A DNA stretch of 64,000 nucleotides. Origin: DASZBX01 sp035943635 (GTDB lineage: Bacteria; Actinomycetota; Actinomycetes; Streptomycetales; Catenulisporaceae). Below are positions 18,401 to 25,758 of the stretch, in pieces. Under the pieces are notes generated by a model that was given only the letters and a program-made list of their open reading frames with translations, was not told the DNA's origin and made no database searches. The DNA lies in contig DASZBX010000080.1 in assembly GCA_035943635.1 (NCBI GenBank), forward strand, positions 1 through 64,000, read 5' to 3'. Each line of letters starts with the position of its first letter. The stretch's first letter is position 1. The translations under genes and the position numbers were made by a program.

Positions 18401-18561
18401 CGGTGGGGCAGTGGCCAGCCGATGTAGCGGATCAGCCCCCAGGGCAGCCCGACGAGGATCACGGCGCCGACCACGCCGGCGAACAGGCCGCGCACCGTCA
18501 GCAGCATTGCTTTGACAGTACCGGCCAGGAAGCGGAGCGGGGCGGGGCGGCGGTTCGTCAT
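15466..18561 (-). CDS. membrane LysM protein with C-terminal BTAD domain
   Basis: This encodes 1031 residues. Three hydrophobic segments lie near residues 18-45, 76-100 and 112-135. A LysM module follows at about 183-240 (VHTVEPGENLYEIARADYGNGRDWPTLAALNHD...LIRPGWRL), then long Pro/Ala/Thr-rich regions. The C-terminus has a winged-helix-like region and a bacterial transcriptional activator (BTAD) repeat at about 880-1005 (YFDRLRRLARRA...ALDLYHGDLLAGSDEEWVIAPRAGARRDALATATLLGQLAEHADDPEGALAWW). This layout is typical of large proteins at the end of actinobacterial Tad pilus loci. It probably anchors to or senses the cell wall; a regulatory role is inferred from the BTAD domain only. It is the last gene of the pilus operon. 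Confidence 0.85.
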   Translation of the reverse strand: MTNRRPAPLRFLAGTVKAMLLTVRGLFAGVVGAVILVGLPWGLIRYIGWPLPHRLPSLGQLRTDLTSPILGDQVYLNALAIVLWFLWLLIVISVLIELGALLRRTERPSLPAMSPFQALAFLLLTAIGLTALMARAAAPAQAATATLNPTRAAAPTATAPARPGPQTPTASTTPHNPSLTDPAERVHTVEPGENLYEIARADYGNGRDWPTLAALNHDVVQADGQRLTNPDLIRPGWRLITIAPTTAVTPAAPAPTPGPTTGAPALPPTSAPAAPTPEPASGGTSHATTGTRRPGSEPDAGANQAPAQTTSQAQDPSAPTRPEHPGAPAATADGGRIRLADGGALAGSVLLALAGALEASRRHRRRFASPYWPVRVIGAAPGAAVMPPPLRPAHRAPTDPLPESGEIDQFGAPDQDQDQAPGAPDEVAAKRPTLSRAHLPDHDMLERPARIAVASAAGGEITLDQLGPGLGLSGPGALGAARAIALAALSTETPGRAGARLLISRPDAALLLESTEAHAAQLLAGVPGVELADTATQAADYLDEYLTYRARQLDEHECESLDQLAADHGDLEEHPPLVLLGVARADTAGRLAASLTAGSHLRAHAVLLGAHPSAPTWAVDTDGRVTGSGLPGHPIAFDLPPTALHQALALLAGADGFAIRDHEPHPIPDPTGPLADPAIWDQTDSDQTAPFKDEEAGDLLDQDPAAPTDPTSARPEQEVGAGQPAPDPETTRTTVTEDRAPEAPGVVHHLPLRPHSGYESRFEQVDALTRAYYQAPLRARVLGDLVLENDQGPVLLKRGAVRQLAGRLAVYHSRAQSFDQLAVLWPDLGPKSLQATRKNAASELRTSLRRHTGARATQFVLTQGGSSHRFDPAQIAVDLDYFDRLRRLARRASDPAERAAAAQAALDLYHGDLLAGSDEEWVIAPRAGARRDALATATLLGQLAEHADDPEGALAWWERGREIDENEEVYRQIMRLQAHLGRRADVIATRDLLIARLEPQGEYLAPATERLLAEILSDRFRPTYTGRCAAA

Positions 18562-18615
18562 CGTAGGCCTTACGGGTGCTCGGGGGTGCGGGAGCGGGAG
18601 GAGGATCGGCGGCGG

Positions 18616-19062
18616 CTATCCGCCTTGTTCGGCGGTCGCGCTCGCGGTGGCGTGCTCGGTGAAGGACCCGATCCCGATCACGGCGAGGATCTCGGTGTGC
18701 TGGACGTGGGTGACGGTGACGGTGACCGTGTCGCCGTCAACCGCCACGGTGCCGGTGTCCCCGGTCGCGGCCAGGTAGTCCTCGGCCGCGGTCACGGCCG
18801 GCCCGGGGTCCAGGACGGCCTGGCCGGTGGCGCGGAAGGCGGGGACGTCGATCTGCTGGGCGCCGGCCCGGGCGGCTTCCTGGGCTTCGTCCAGGGCCTG
18901 GACCCGGCCTTTCATCGCCATGCCGCCGTCGAAGACCAGGCCGGCCAGCACGATCAGGCCGGCCAGCAGGACGACGGTGAACGCGGTGACCACCCCGTCC
19001 TGCCGGCTGCCGGTCGCGATCAGCCGGCCGCGCAGCACGTGGGGGAGAAAGCTGGTCTGCAT
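18616..19062 (-). CDS. TadG-like pilus assembly protein
   Basis: This encodes 148 residues; ATG 19062 is preferred over GTG 19068 because GGAGAGG lies at a suitable distance. The N-terminus (SRQDGVVTAFTVVLLAGLIVLAGLVFDGGMAM) is a class III prepilin-like hydrophobic helix, with Phe instead of Glu at position +5 after the Gly. This pattern is usual in the TadG N-terminal domain. The rest is a small extracellular domain with short Val/Thr strands (VTVTVTHVQHTEILAVIG). TadG-like proteins are minor pilins or membrane anchors of the Flp pilus. It overlaps the upstream TadE-like gene. Confidence 0.8.
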   Translation of the reverse strand: MQTSFLPHVLRGRLIATGSRQDGVVTAFTVVLLAGLIVLAGLVFDGGMAMKGRVQALDEAQEAARAGAQQIDVPAFRATGQAVLDPGPAVTAAEDYLAATGDTGTVAVDGDTVTVTVTHVQHTEILAVIGIGSFTEHATASATAEQGG

Positions 19063-19064
19063 GG

Positions 19065-19583
19065 TCACCCCTCTCCCTGGTCGGTGGTGGACCGGAATTG
19101 GTCAACGACGCTGGCGAAGGACGCCGAGACGGTCCGGGCACCGGGCAGACTGATCCCGGAGACATCCGCCAGCCCGACGGTGCAGGCCACGGTCACCGTC
19201 ACGGTGGAGCCCGGTGCCAGGTCACCGACCTGGGCGTCGACGGTGAACGACTGGCAGGAGACCCCGGCCTGGGCCAGGGAGTCCTCGGCGGCCTGCTCGG
19301 CAGCGGCCTGGGCGGCGCCGGGGTAGGCGGCCAGGGTCGCGGCGCGGGCGGCGGCGTGGGCGGCGTCCTGCACCTGGATGTCGGCGTCGGTGGCCCGGCC
19401 CAGGGCGACGATCAACAGCAGAAACAGGACGAAGACCGGGACGATGAGCGTGAGCTCGACCGCGACGCTCCCACGCTCGGGCTGCGACCGGAGCCGGTCG
19501 ATGCGCCCACGTAGCGCCCCCGCGACGGGACCGACCGGACCGGCCGAACGCAACCACCCTCTATATCCGCTATTTGTCATCAC
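19065..19583 (-). CDS. TadE-like minor pilin
   Basis: This encodes 172 residues with GTG/ATG start choices at 19583/19580, both overlapping the upstream stop. A basic leader (about 1-37) is followed by ERGSVAVELTLIVPVFVLFLLLIVALGRATDADIQVQDAAHAAARAATLAAYPG. The Gly-Ser site with Glu at +5 and the hydrophobic helix are the class III prepilin signature, so it should be cleaved by the prepilin peptidase encoded at 30421. TadE proteins are minor pilins needed for Flp pilus assembly. Confidence 0.85.
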   Translation of the reverse strand: MMTNSGYRGWLRSAGPVGPVAGALRGRIDRLRSQPERGSVAVELTLIVPVFVLFLLLIVALGRATDADIQVQDAAHAAARAATLAAYPGAAQAAAEQAAEDSLAQAGVSCQSFTVDAQVGDLAPGSTVTVTVACTVGLADVSGISLPGARTVSASFASVVDQFRSTTDQGEG

Positions 19584-20017
19584 GGTTGGTAGGTTTCGAG
19601 CGGAGCGCTGGCGTGCGCGGTGATCGTCGGATGCCAGCCCGGGATCAGGGATTCGGGGTGCCCGGTGACGGTGACGGTGGCCTGTCCGCCGGACAGGGAG
19701 ACGACGACCTGCCCGTCGGGCAGCTCGCTGGAGGCTAATTGCGCGAGGGTCGCCTCGCCTTGGGCCTGGCCGTAGGCCTGGCTCGCACCTTGGGCGCGGG
19801 CGGCGTTGACGGCCTCGGTCGCGGCGGTCTGAGCGGCCTGTTGCGCACTGTAGATCAGGCCGAACTGCACGATGACCATGAGCAGCAACAGGAGTGCCGG
19901 GGTGGCGATCACGAGTTCGACGGTCACCGATCCGCGTTCTCGCTCAGAGGTCAGACGACGCAGGCGCGCCGCAGTAGTGCGGGGCCTGGCCGGGTCGGGG
20001 GTGTGCCTTCGTGTCAC
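19580..20017 (-). CDS. TadE-like minor pilin
   Basis: This encodes 145 residues; GTG 20017 is chosen because a strong AAGGAGGG lies just upstream, rather than the open start at 20047. The prepilin signature is ERGSVTVELVIATPALLLLLMVIVQFGLIYSAQQAAQTAATEAVNAARAQG, with Glu at +5 after the cleavage Gly. The C-terminal domain ends in Val/Thr-rich strands (GQATVTVTGHPESLIPGW). It is the second of two consecutive TadE paralogues, both coupled to the next gene. Confidence 0.85.
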   Translation of the reverse strand: MTRRHTPDPARPRTTAARLRRLTSERERGSVTVELVIATPALLLLLMVIVQFGLIYSAQQAAQTAATEAVNAARAQGASQAYGQAQGEATLAQLASSELPDGQVVVSLSGGQATVTVTGHPESLIPGWHPTITAHASAPLETYQP

Positions 20018-20146
20018 GCTCGTCCCTCCTTCCTGGTGAGTGGTCACTGGCGGCGCGGGGCCCGGGGTTCCTCGGCGGGCCGGGTGGTGGGTGGCCGATG
20101 GCGCCGGGCCCCGCGGCGAGGCGGCAGGTGGGCTGTGGGCACGGGG

Positions 20147-20350
20147 CTAGTTGCCCATGTTGATGCCCTGCGCCTTGGTGGTGATCTTGTCGACGACGAT
20201 GCCGACGATCGTGATTGTGGCGATGACCATCAGGGCGATGACGATGACGGCCTCGGCGGTGTAGCCGGCCTCCTTCTCCTCGCGCAACAGGGCCAAGCGG
20301 TCCTTGAGCGTGCTGATCAGAAAGGTCAGAGGCTGGATCTCGGGAAACAT
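20147..20350 (-). CDS. Flp-type major pilin candidate
   Basis: This encodes 67 residues, with GAAAGG before ATG 20350. A 28-residue leader is followed by EKEAGYTAEAVIVIALMVIATITIVGIVVDKITTKAQGINMGN. The Gly-Tyr junction, a Glu shortly after it and a single hydrophobic helix fit a class III (Flp) prepilin, as does the very small size. In intact Tad loci the pilin normally sits next to tadC; here a recombinase cassette separates them, so the pilin may rely on its own promoter in 20351-20678. Confidence 0.75.
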   Translation of the reverse strand: MFPEIQPLTFLISTLKDRLALLREEKEAGYTAEAVIVIALMVIATITIVGIVVDKITTKAQGINMGN

Positions 20351-20678
20351 GGGGTGCCTTTCAGAGTGGGTGCTGCTCCGGTCGGCCTGTTGGCCGAACG
20401 AGGGTTTCCGCCGGGCGTGTCGGTGCCGGGGGAAGCTGGGTGTGGTCCGGTGGGATGCTCGGACGTGGGCCGGGGCCCAGCGCGGGGCGGGGGCGGGTGT
20501 CGATATCGGCTGTCGGGATTGCCTCGGGTTCCCCGGTCGGCTGTCCTCGGGCTTGTCGCTGTTCGTGCAGGTTGCGGCGTTGGTGCCTTCGGGTGGTCTT
20601 GGGTGACGTTTCGTCAGGATTCCTGAAGGTTTTCTGCTATTTATGTCATATGGCAGATATCAGTGAACGGGGGACTCC
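20351..20678. other. junction between pilin genes and recombinase cassette
   Basis: A 328-base divergent intergenic region that probably holds the pilin promoter and the left boundary of the cassette. A short palindrome TCAGGA-T-TCCTGA at about 20614-20626 and an AT-richer stretch follow, near the recombinase start. No supported gene. Confidence 0.4.
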
Positions 20679-21764
20679 GTGAGTCTCGCGGTGGTCCGCT
20701 CCCTGCACGAGGTTCGGCGCTCGAGCACGCCCGAGGATCTTGATGATCTTGAACAGGAGTTGGTCGACCAGTTCGCCCTGGCCGGGGTCAGCGCGGGGGT
20801 GGGGGATGGGAGTATCGCGGCCGAGCGCGCGGTGATCTTTGAGTTCGTGCGGTTCACCGGGCGCCGGGTGTGGGTTGCCGGGACCAATGACGCCGACCGG
20901 TATCTCGCCCACCAGCGGCGCGAGCTGGGGCGGGCGCCGAGCACGGTCCACGGCAAGGCACTGGTGCTCGGGCGCTTCTACGAGTTTCTCGTGGCCCGCT
21001 ACCAGGGCGAGATCCATGCGTCGACCGGATACGCCGTCGAGCAGGTGATCGATGAGTTCAACAAGCCGGCCAGGGCCGAGTACCGCACGTCGGTGCGCGT
21101 GCCGCCGAGCGAGGAGGAGGTCGAGATCCTGTTCGGCCGCTGGGGCCAGTCGCTGCCGACCTCGCGCAAGTACCTGATCGCGGCGCGCGACTACCTGGCC
21201 GCCTCGCTCTGGCGCCGGGCCGGTCTGCGCATCGCCGAGTCCCTGCGCCTGGACTTGCGCGATTGGCGGCCGGACCTCGGCGAGCATGGGAAGCTGCACG
21301 TGAGGTATGGCAAGGGCAGCATGGGGCGCGGTCCCAAGCCGCGCCTGGTCCCGGCGATCAACGGTGTCGGCGGGCTGTTGAACTGGTGGCTGTCTGATGT
21401 GCGCCACCAGTTCGGCGACGACTATGACGACCCGGACGCCCCGCTGCTGCCGAGCGAGCGGCGCGAGGCCGGGAGCGGGCGGAGTCTGCGGGTGGGGGAC
21501 AACGCGTTGCGCATGTCGCTGGGCAACGCCGTGAACCGGTGGCTTCCGGCCTGGTCCGGGCGCATGTCCCCGCATGTGCTGCGGCATTACTGCGCCTCCT
21601 CGCTCTATGCTCGCGGGATGGATCTGAAGGCCATTCAGGAGTTGCTCGGACACGAGTGGCTGGCCACCACGACCCGCTACATCCACGTGCACGACGCTCA
21701 CATCGAGCAGGCGTGGAACGAGGCGAACGCGCGCACCGCCGGGCGGCTCGGACAGGGCGGGTGA
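20679..21764 (+). CDS. tyrosine recombinase (integrase)
   Basis: This encodes 361 residues from GTG 20679 behind GGGGG. An N-terminal SAM-like core-binding domain spans about residues 45-125. The catalytic domain shows the Arg of WRRAGLRIAESLRLDLRDW, the beta-hairpin Lys in VRYGKGSMGRGPKPR, the MSPHVLRHYCASSLY box (H-x2-R), GHEWLATTTRYIHV (the H/W position), and the nucleophile Tyr within that last motif. All catalytic positions appear present, so it should be active. It is the first gene of a three-gene unit inserted in the Tad locus. Confidence 0.9.
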   Translation: MSLAVVRSLHEVRRSSTPEDLDDLEQELVDQFALAGVSAGVGDGSIAAERAVIFEFVRFTGRRVWVAGTNDADRYLAHQRRELGRAPSTVHGKALVLGRFYEFLVARYQGEIHASTGYAVEQVIDEFNKPARAEYRTSVRVPPSEEEVEILFGRWGQSLPTSRKYLIAARDYLAASLWRRAGLRIAESLRLDLRDWRPDLGEHGKLHVRYGKGSMGRGPKPRLVPAINGVGGLLNWWLSDVRHQFGDDYDDPDAPLLPSERREAGSGRSLRVGDNALRMSLGNAVNRWLPAWSGRMSPHVLRHYCASSLYARGMDLKAIQELLGHEWLATTTRYIHVHDAHIEQAWNEANARTAGRLGQGG

Positions 21765-21768
21765 GGGC

Positions 21769-22086
21769 GTGCGGTGGAACCTGCGGATGAAGGCGGCCGA
21801 GGCCGGGATCTGGAAGAGCAGCGACCTGCGCCGGCGGCTGGCGGATGCCGGAATGGAGATCAGCGTCGGGAAGATGTCCGGACTGTGGACCGGCACCCCG
21901 ACCACCATCCGGCTCGAGGACCTGGACGTGATCTGCGCCGTGCTCGACTGCACGCCCGAGCAGTTGCTGATCTGCGAACCGGAGAAGGTCCGAGCACGCC
22001 GGCCGGCCGAGGAACTGCCGGTCGCCGCCGGGATGGGCGCGCCGGTGATCCGCCTGGGCCGCAACCGCACGGCCCCGCCCGCATGA
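21769..22086 (+). CDS. XRE-family helix-turn-helix protein
   Basis: This encodes 105 residues from GTG 21769, five bases after the recombinase stop. The first 70 residues form a Cro/C1-type domain (MKAAEAGIWKSSDLRRRLADAGMEISVGKMSGLWTGTPTTIRLEDLDVICAVLDCTPEQLLICEP), followed by a short basic tail. Small proteins like this accompany the recombinase in the cassette and may control or assist it. Its stop overlaps the next start in an ATGA. Confidence 0.85.
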   Translation: MRWNLRMKAAEAGIWKSSDLRRRLADAGMEISVGKMSGLWTGTPTTIRLEDLDVICAVLDCTPEQLLICEPEKVRARRPAEELPVAAGMGAPVIRLGRNRTAPPA

Positions 22087-23879
22087 CCCGTATCAGCAGG
22101 CTGGCGCCGTGCTCGACCTGCGGGGTTCGGCCGGTGGGCTACCGCGGGCGCGGGGAATGCTACACCTGCAAACCGAAGTTCATCCGCTGCGCGCAGTGCG
22201 GGGTGGGCCGGGTCGGATATCCAGGGCGCGAGCACTGCTACGAGTGCAAACCGAAGTACAACAGCCGGCCCATCGCGCCGTGTCGGCGCTGCGGGTCGAG
22301 CAGCCTGTACTACGCGGCCGGGCTGTGCCGACGCTGCCACCGGTGCGCCGAGTGGGTCGATTCCTGCCGCGACTGCCTGGCCTGGGGCACCACTCGGCAC
22401 GACGGCTGGCTGTGCCAGGCATGCCTCGGCTGGCACCGGCGCCACCAGGTGGGCCGGTGTGCTTCCTGCCAGCGGTCGGTCACGGTCAACGAACGCGGCT
22501 TCTGCCGGCTCTGCTCCCGCCAAGCCCACCTGGTGCGCCCGGCCCACGAGTCCATCGACGTGGCCCTGGCCAACAGGCACGGCCAGCAATTGTTCATCGC
22601 CGACACCTTCCGGCAAAAACGCCCGGACCCGGCCCCTGCCATGACCTTGCGGACAGCGTGGCCGGTCGGCTACCCCGTCGCCTACCGGCAACTGGCCGCC
22701 TTCGACGCGGCGCGGGACCTGGCGGCCGTCTATCCCGGGGACCGGCTGGAACCACCGATCCCGGCCCTGGCCCGTTCGCTCGACCACATCGCAGCCGACT
22801 ACGGCCGGGCGCACGGATGGAGCGAGTCCTTGAGCGACAACGTGCGCCGCGGTATCCGCATCCTGCTGTGCACCCAGGACACTCCCGGCGCACCGATCAC
22901 GGCGAGCCAGGCCGGGGGCCTGGTCCACGTGCCGAGCAAATCGGTCACCGCAGTGCTCACCGTGCTGGCCACGGTCGGCATGCTCGAGGACGACCGGCCC
23001 GCTGCGCTTGAGGAATGGTTCGCCCGCGGCGCCCACGGGCTGCCCGAGGAGATGCGCGAACCGGCCCTGTTGTGGATAAGGATCCTGCGTGACGGATCGA
23101 GCACGCGACCGCGCACACACGCCCGGGACGTCGAGCATGTCCGCAAACTCACCCGATGCCTGCTGACGGTCCTGCACGACTGGCACGCCCAAGGCCACCG
23201 GACGCTGCGCGAGATCGACAGGGCACTGGTCCTGGCCGCGTTGCCGCACCACAATCCATACCGGCGCGCCGACACCGCCCTCGCCCTCAAAAGCCTGTTC
23301 ACCGTGCTCAAGGCGCGCCGGATCGTGTTCACCAACCCCGCAGCGCGCCTGCCCACCGCCCAGCCCTCGGCCAAGCTGCCCCTGCCGATGGACACCGAAC
23401 CCATCCGCGAAGCCCTCGCCGACCCGGATACGGCCCGCGCCGCCATCACCGCCCTGATCGCCTTCCACGCGCTGAGCAACCGCCAGGTACGCGAACTGCA
23501 ACTGACCGACGTGCGCGACCGGCGGCTGCATCTTCACGGGCGAGTGATTCCCCTGGCCGGGCCCGTGCGCGCCCTGCTGGGCGCCTGGCTCGACGAACGC
23601 GCCCGCCGATGGCCGGGCACCATCAACCCACACCTGTTCATCTCCGCCCACACCGCGGTGCGCATCACCCCGGTCAGTTCGGGTTGGATCAGCAGGTACC
23701 GGGCCGTGCCCGCCCAGGCCATCCGCGAGGACCGGATCCTGGAGGAGGCCCGGATCACCCACGGCGACGAACGCCGCCTGTGCGACCTGTTCGGCCTGAC
23801 CGTCGAAGGCGCCCAGCGCTACACCCGCACCATCAACCCGCGCACCATCGACGGCGAGTTCTACAGCACACGAACCTGA
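22083..23879 (+). CDS. zinc-ribbon protein with degenerate recombinase-like fold
   Basis: This encodes 598 residues, with the start set by the ATGA overlap. Residues 1-160 contain about ten C-x2-C pairs (CSTC, CYTC, CAQC, CYEC, CRRC, CRDC, CQAC, CASC, CRLC), giving tandem zinc ribbons. The middle is helical. The C-terminal 200 residues resemble a tyrosine-recombinase catalytic fold (AITALIAFHALSNRQVRELQLTDV...LHGRVIPLAGPVRALLGAWLDERARRW), but no HxLRH box or clear nucleophile is visible. It is probably a DNA-binding partner of the active recombinase rather than an enzyme. Confidence 0.75.
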   Translation: MTRISRLAPCSTCGVRPVGYRGRGECYTCKPKFIRCAQCGVGRVGYPGREHCYECKPKYNSRPIAPCRRCGSSSLYYAAGLCRRCHRCAEWVDSCRDCLAWGTTRHDGWLCQACLGWHRRHQVGRCASCQRSVTVNERGFCRLCSRQAHLVRPAHESIDVALANRHGQQLFIADTFRQKRPDPAPAMTLRTAWPVGYPVAYRQLAAFDAARDLAAVYPGDRLEPPIPALARSLDHIAADYGRAHGWSESLSDNVRRGIRILLCTQDTPGAPITASQAGGLVHVPSKSVTAVLTVLATVGMLEDDRPAALEEWFARGAHGLPEEMREPALLWIRILRDGSSTRPRTHARDVEHVRKLTRCLLTVLHDWHAQGHRTLREIDRALVLAALPHHNPYRRADTALALKSLFTVLKARRIVFTNPAARLPTAQPSAKLPLPMDTEPIREALADPDTARAAITALIAFHALSNRQVRELQLTDVRDRRLHLHGRVIPLAGPVRALLGAWLDERARRWPGTINPHLFISAHTAVRITPVSSGWISRYRAVPAQAIREDRILEEARITHGDERRLCDLFGLTVEGAQRYTRTINPRTIDGEFYSTRT

Positions 23880-23962
23880 GTGTTCGAATACGCTTGCCAC
23901 CATGGCACCTCCTTCGGGTTCCGGATTGAGAGCACTTCAGAAATCATGAACTTGATTTAAAC

Positions 23963-24859
23963 TTACAGGGCGGTCATGACCTGGCTCAGCGCGGGGAAGG
24001 CGATGAACAGTAAGAATCCGCCGAACATCGCGATGATGGGCAGGCTCATGCGTTCGGTGGCCTGTTGGCTCTCGGCGTCGGCGTCGGCCAGGGCTTGGGC
24101 GCGCAGCCCGGCGGCCTTGGAGGAGAGCGAGGCGCGCACTTTCGCGCCTTCGGAGCCGGCCAGCGACAGGGTCGCCGACAGCTCCGTCAGGGTCGGCACG
24201 TCCAGTTCCTCGCCGAGTTGCCCGAGCGTGGTCCACGGCGCGACCCGGGACAGGCGGGCGGCGGCCAGGGCCCGGCGGATCGCCGAATACGCCCAGCCGT
24301 CGCCCGTCCGGGCCGCCTCGGCCAACGCCGCCTCCACCCCGGCCCCGCCGGACAAGGAGATCACGACCAGGTCCAAGAATGCGGTGAAGGCGTGCCGAAA
24401 ATCCTCTCGCCGAGCGGTGGCCTCGGTCTTGACCGACAGGTCGGGCAGGTAGAACCCGGCCGCGGCCATGCCCAGGGCGCCCCACAGCGGAATGACCCAC
24501 GGCAGCGTCATCCCGAGCAGGGCCAACACCCCCCAGCCCAGCGGGACGAGCAGGAGTCCGACCACGGCCAGGACCGCCTTCTCCGCCAGATGCCGGCGCG
24601 TTGAGCGCTCGAGGATCACCAAATCCTTCGCGACCTTGGCCCCGGGCAGGTTCGCCGCCTGCAACCACCGGGCCATCGGAGCGCCCAGACGCGCGGCCCA
24701 CCCGCCCTCGTCCGCTCCCAGGATCGAGGCCGGCGCCGGGGAGGCGTTCAGGCCCTTAAGGGCCTCGGCCAGGGTCGGGGCCGGGGGAAACGCACCGCGC
24801 AGCAGGAACGTGATCCCCAGGCCGATGCTCGCACCGAACACCAGAAGGTAGGCGGTCAT
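23963..24859 (-). CDS. tadC: Tad pilus inner-membrane platform protein TadC
   Basis: This encodes 298 residues; the start at ATG 24859 overlaps the tadB stop in an ATGA. It has an N-terminal membrane helix (AYLLVFGASIGLGITFLL), a central hydrophobic pair (VLAVVGLLLVPLGWGVLALLGMTLPWVIPLWGALGMAAAGFYLPDL), a type II secretion F domain (FRHAFTAFLDLVVISLSGGAGVEAALAEAARTG) and a C-terminal helix (LPIIAMFGGFLLFIAFPALSQVM). TadC and TadB form the inner-membrane platform that works with the TadA ATPase. Downstream of its stop lies the recombinase cassette instead of the pilin. Confidence 0.9.
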   Translation of the reverse strand: MTAYLLVFGASIGLGITFLLRGAFPPAPTLAEALKGLNASPAPASILGADEGGWAARLGAPMARWLQAANLPGAKVAKDLVILERSTRRHLAEKAVLAVVGLLLVPLGWGVLALLGMTLPWVIPLWGALGMAAAGFYLPDLSVKTEATARREDFRHAFTAFLDLVVISLSGGAGVEAALAEAARTGDGWAYSAIRRALAAARLSRVAPWTTLGQLGEELDVPTLTELSATLSLAGSEGAKVRASLSSKAAGLRAQALADADAESQQATERMSLPIIAMFGGFLLFIAFPALSQVMTAL

Positions 24860-25758
24860 GACAGGCTCCTGCGGTCCACATGCTCGGCCTCCGGGTCCAT
24901 GCGGGTCAAAAACCGGGTCGGGGTTTTGCCCTTGGCGATCTTCGACAGCCACATCGTCGACATGCCGAACATGGAGGCGATCACGACCAGGACCAGTTGC
25001 CCGGTCGCGGTGTCATACGGGTTCAAGTAGGTGCGGTTGAACAGGATCAACGCGACGGCGATGGCGAGCACGGTGCTCACGATCATCCGCACGCTGGTGC
25101 GGGTCCGGGCCCGGTCCGCGGCCGTGCGCATCCGCAGCCCGGCCTGGGCTCGGGTGGCGTCTGCCAGGGAGCCGAGCACGTCGGCCAGATTGCGGGCCTG
25201 CTGGCGGGAGGAGAGGATCAGGGCGGCGACGATCAGGTCGGCGGTCGGATCCATCAGGTCCTGGGCCAGTCCCTTCAACGCGTCTTCCAGTCGCGCGCCG
25301 CGGCCGATCGCCGCCGCCATGGCCGCGACCTCCGGGCGGATCGGCTCGGGGGCGGCCTGGGCGGTGGCCAGCACCGCCTGCTCCAGGCCGGCGGCAGCCG
25401 AGAGGGTGTCGCGCATCATCTCCGTCCAGGTCGCGATCGCCTCGATCCTCGTAATCTCCGCCTTGCTCGTGGTGTCCCGGCCCAGCAGGGACGGCAGGAA
25501 CCACACCCCGCCCCCGGCCATCAGCGCCGCGGCCGGCCAGCCGGTGAACAACCCGGCCAGCACCGCCACCGCCGCCGTGATCCCGATCCGGCGCCACAGG
25601 GCCCGGTCCTGCAGGTAGGACTGCCACACCTCCGCGCGGGTCGGACCGAACCCGTCCCCGGGTTCCGCGGCCACGTCCGAGACGGCGCGCAGGATCATCA
25701 CCAGGCCCACGGCCACCGCGAGCCCGGCGGCGACCAGCACGAGCAGGGACTGGCTCAT
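24856..25758 (-). CDS. tadB: Tad pilus inner-membrane platform protein TadB
   Basis: This encodes 300 residues from ATG 25758, overlapping the tadA stop. An N-terminal helix (LLVLVAAGLAVAVGLVMIL) is followed by a second hydrophobic region (IGITAAVAVLAGLFTGWPAAALMAGGGVWFLPSLLG), a T2SSF domain (WTEMMRDTLSAAAGLEQAVLATAQAAPEPIRPEVAAMAAAIGRG) and C-terminal helices (VLAIAVALILFNRTYL and LVLVVIASMFGMSTMWL). It is the partner of TadC in the pilus platform. Gene order and couplings tadA-tadB-tadC are canonical. Confidence 0.9.
   Translation of the reverse strand: MSQSLLVLVAAGLAVAVGLVMILRAVSDVAAEPGDGFGPTRAEVWQSYLQDRALWRRIGITAAVAVLAGLFTGWPAAALMAGGGVWFLPSLLGRDTTSKAEITRIEAIATWTEMMRDTLSAAAGLEQAVLATAQAAPEPIRPEVAAMAAAIGRGARLEDALKGLAQDLMDPTADLIVAALILSSRQQARNLADVLGSLADATRAQAGLRMRTAADRARTRTSVRMIVSTVLAIAVALILFNRTYLNPYDTATGQLVLVVIASMFGMSTMWLSKIAKGKTPTRFLTRMDPEAEHVDRRSLS

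Larger units (their letters stand above)
20679..23879 (+). mobile_element. three-gene recombinase cassette within the Tad locus
   Basis: A tyrosine recombinase, an XRE-type protein and a zinc-ribbon recombinase-like protein are co-directional and nearly contiguous (5-base gap, then ATGA overlap). They are opposite in direction to the pilus genes on both sides. Together they separate tadC from the pilin and minor pilin genes. Similar integrase/XRE/large-protein trios recur in actinomycetes and are presumed mobile. I could not find terminal repeats or a target duplication by eye, so the exact ends are undefined. Confidence 0.65.

Noticed and set aside
20646..23903. A 1085-codon open frame on the minus strand
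   Set aside because: It is antisense to the recombinase trio, which has clear motifs and ribosome sites. High G+C content alone opens such frames. Only its first codons are of interest as a possible relic.
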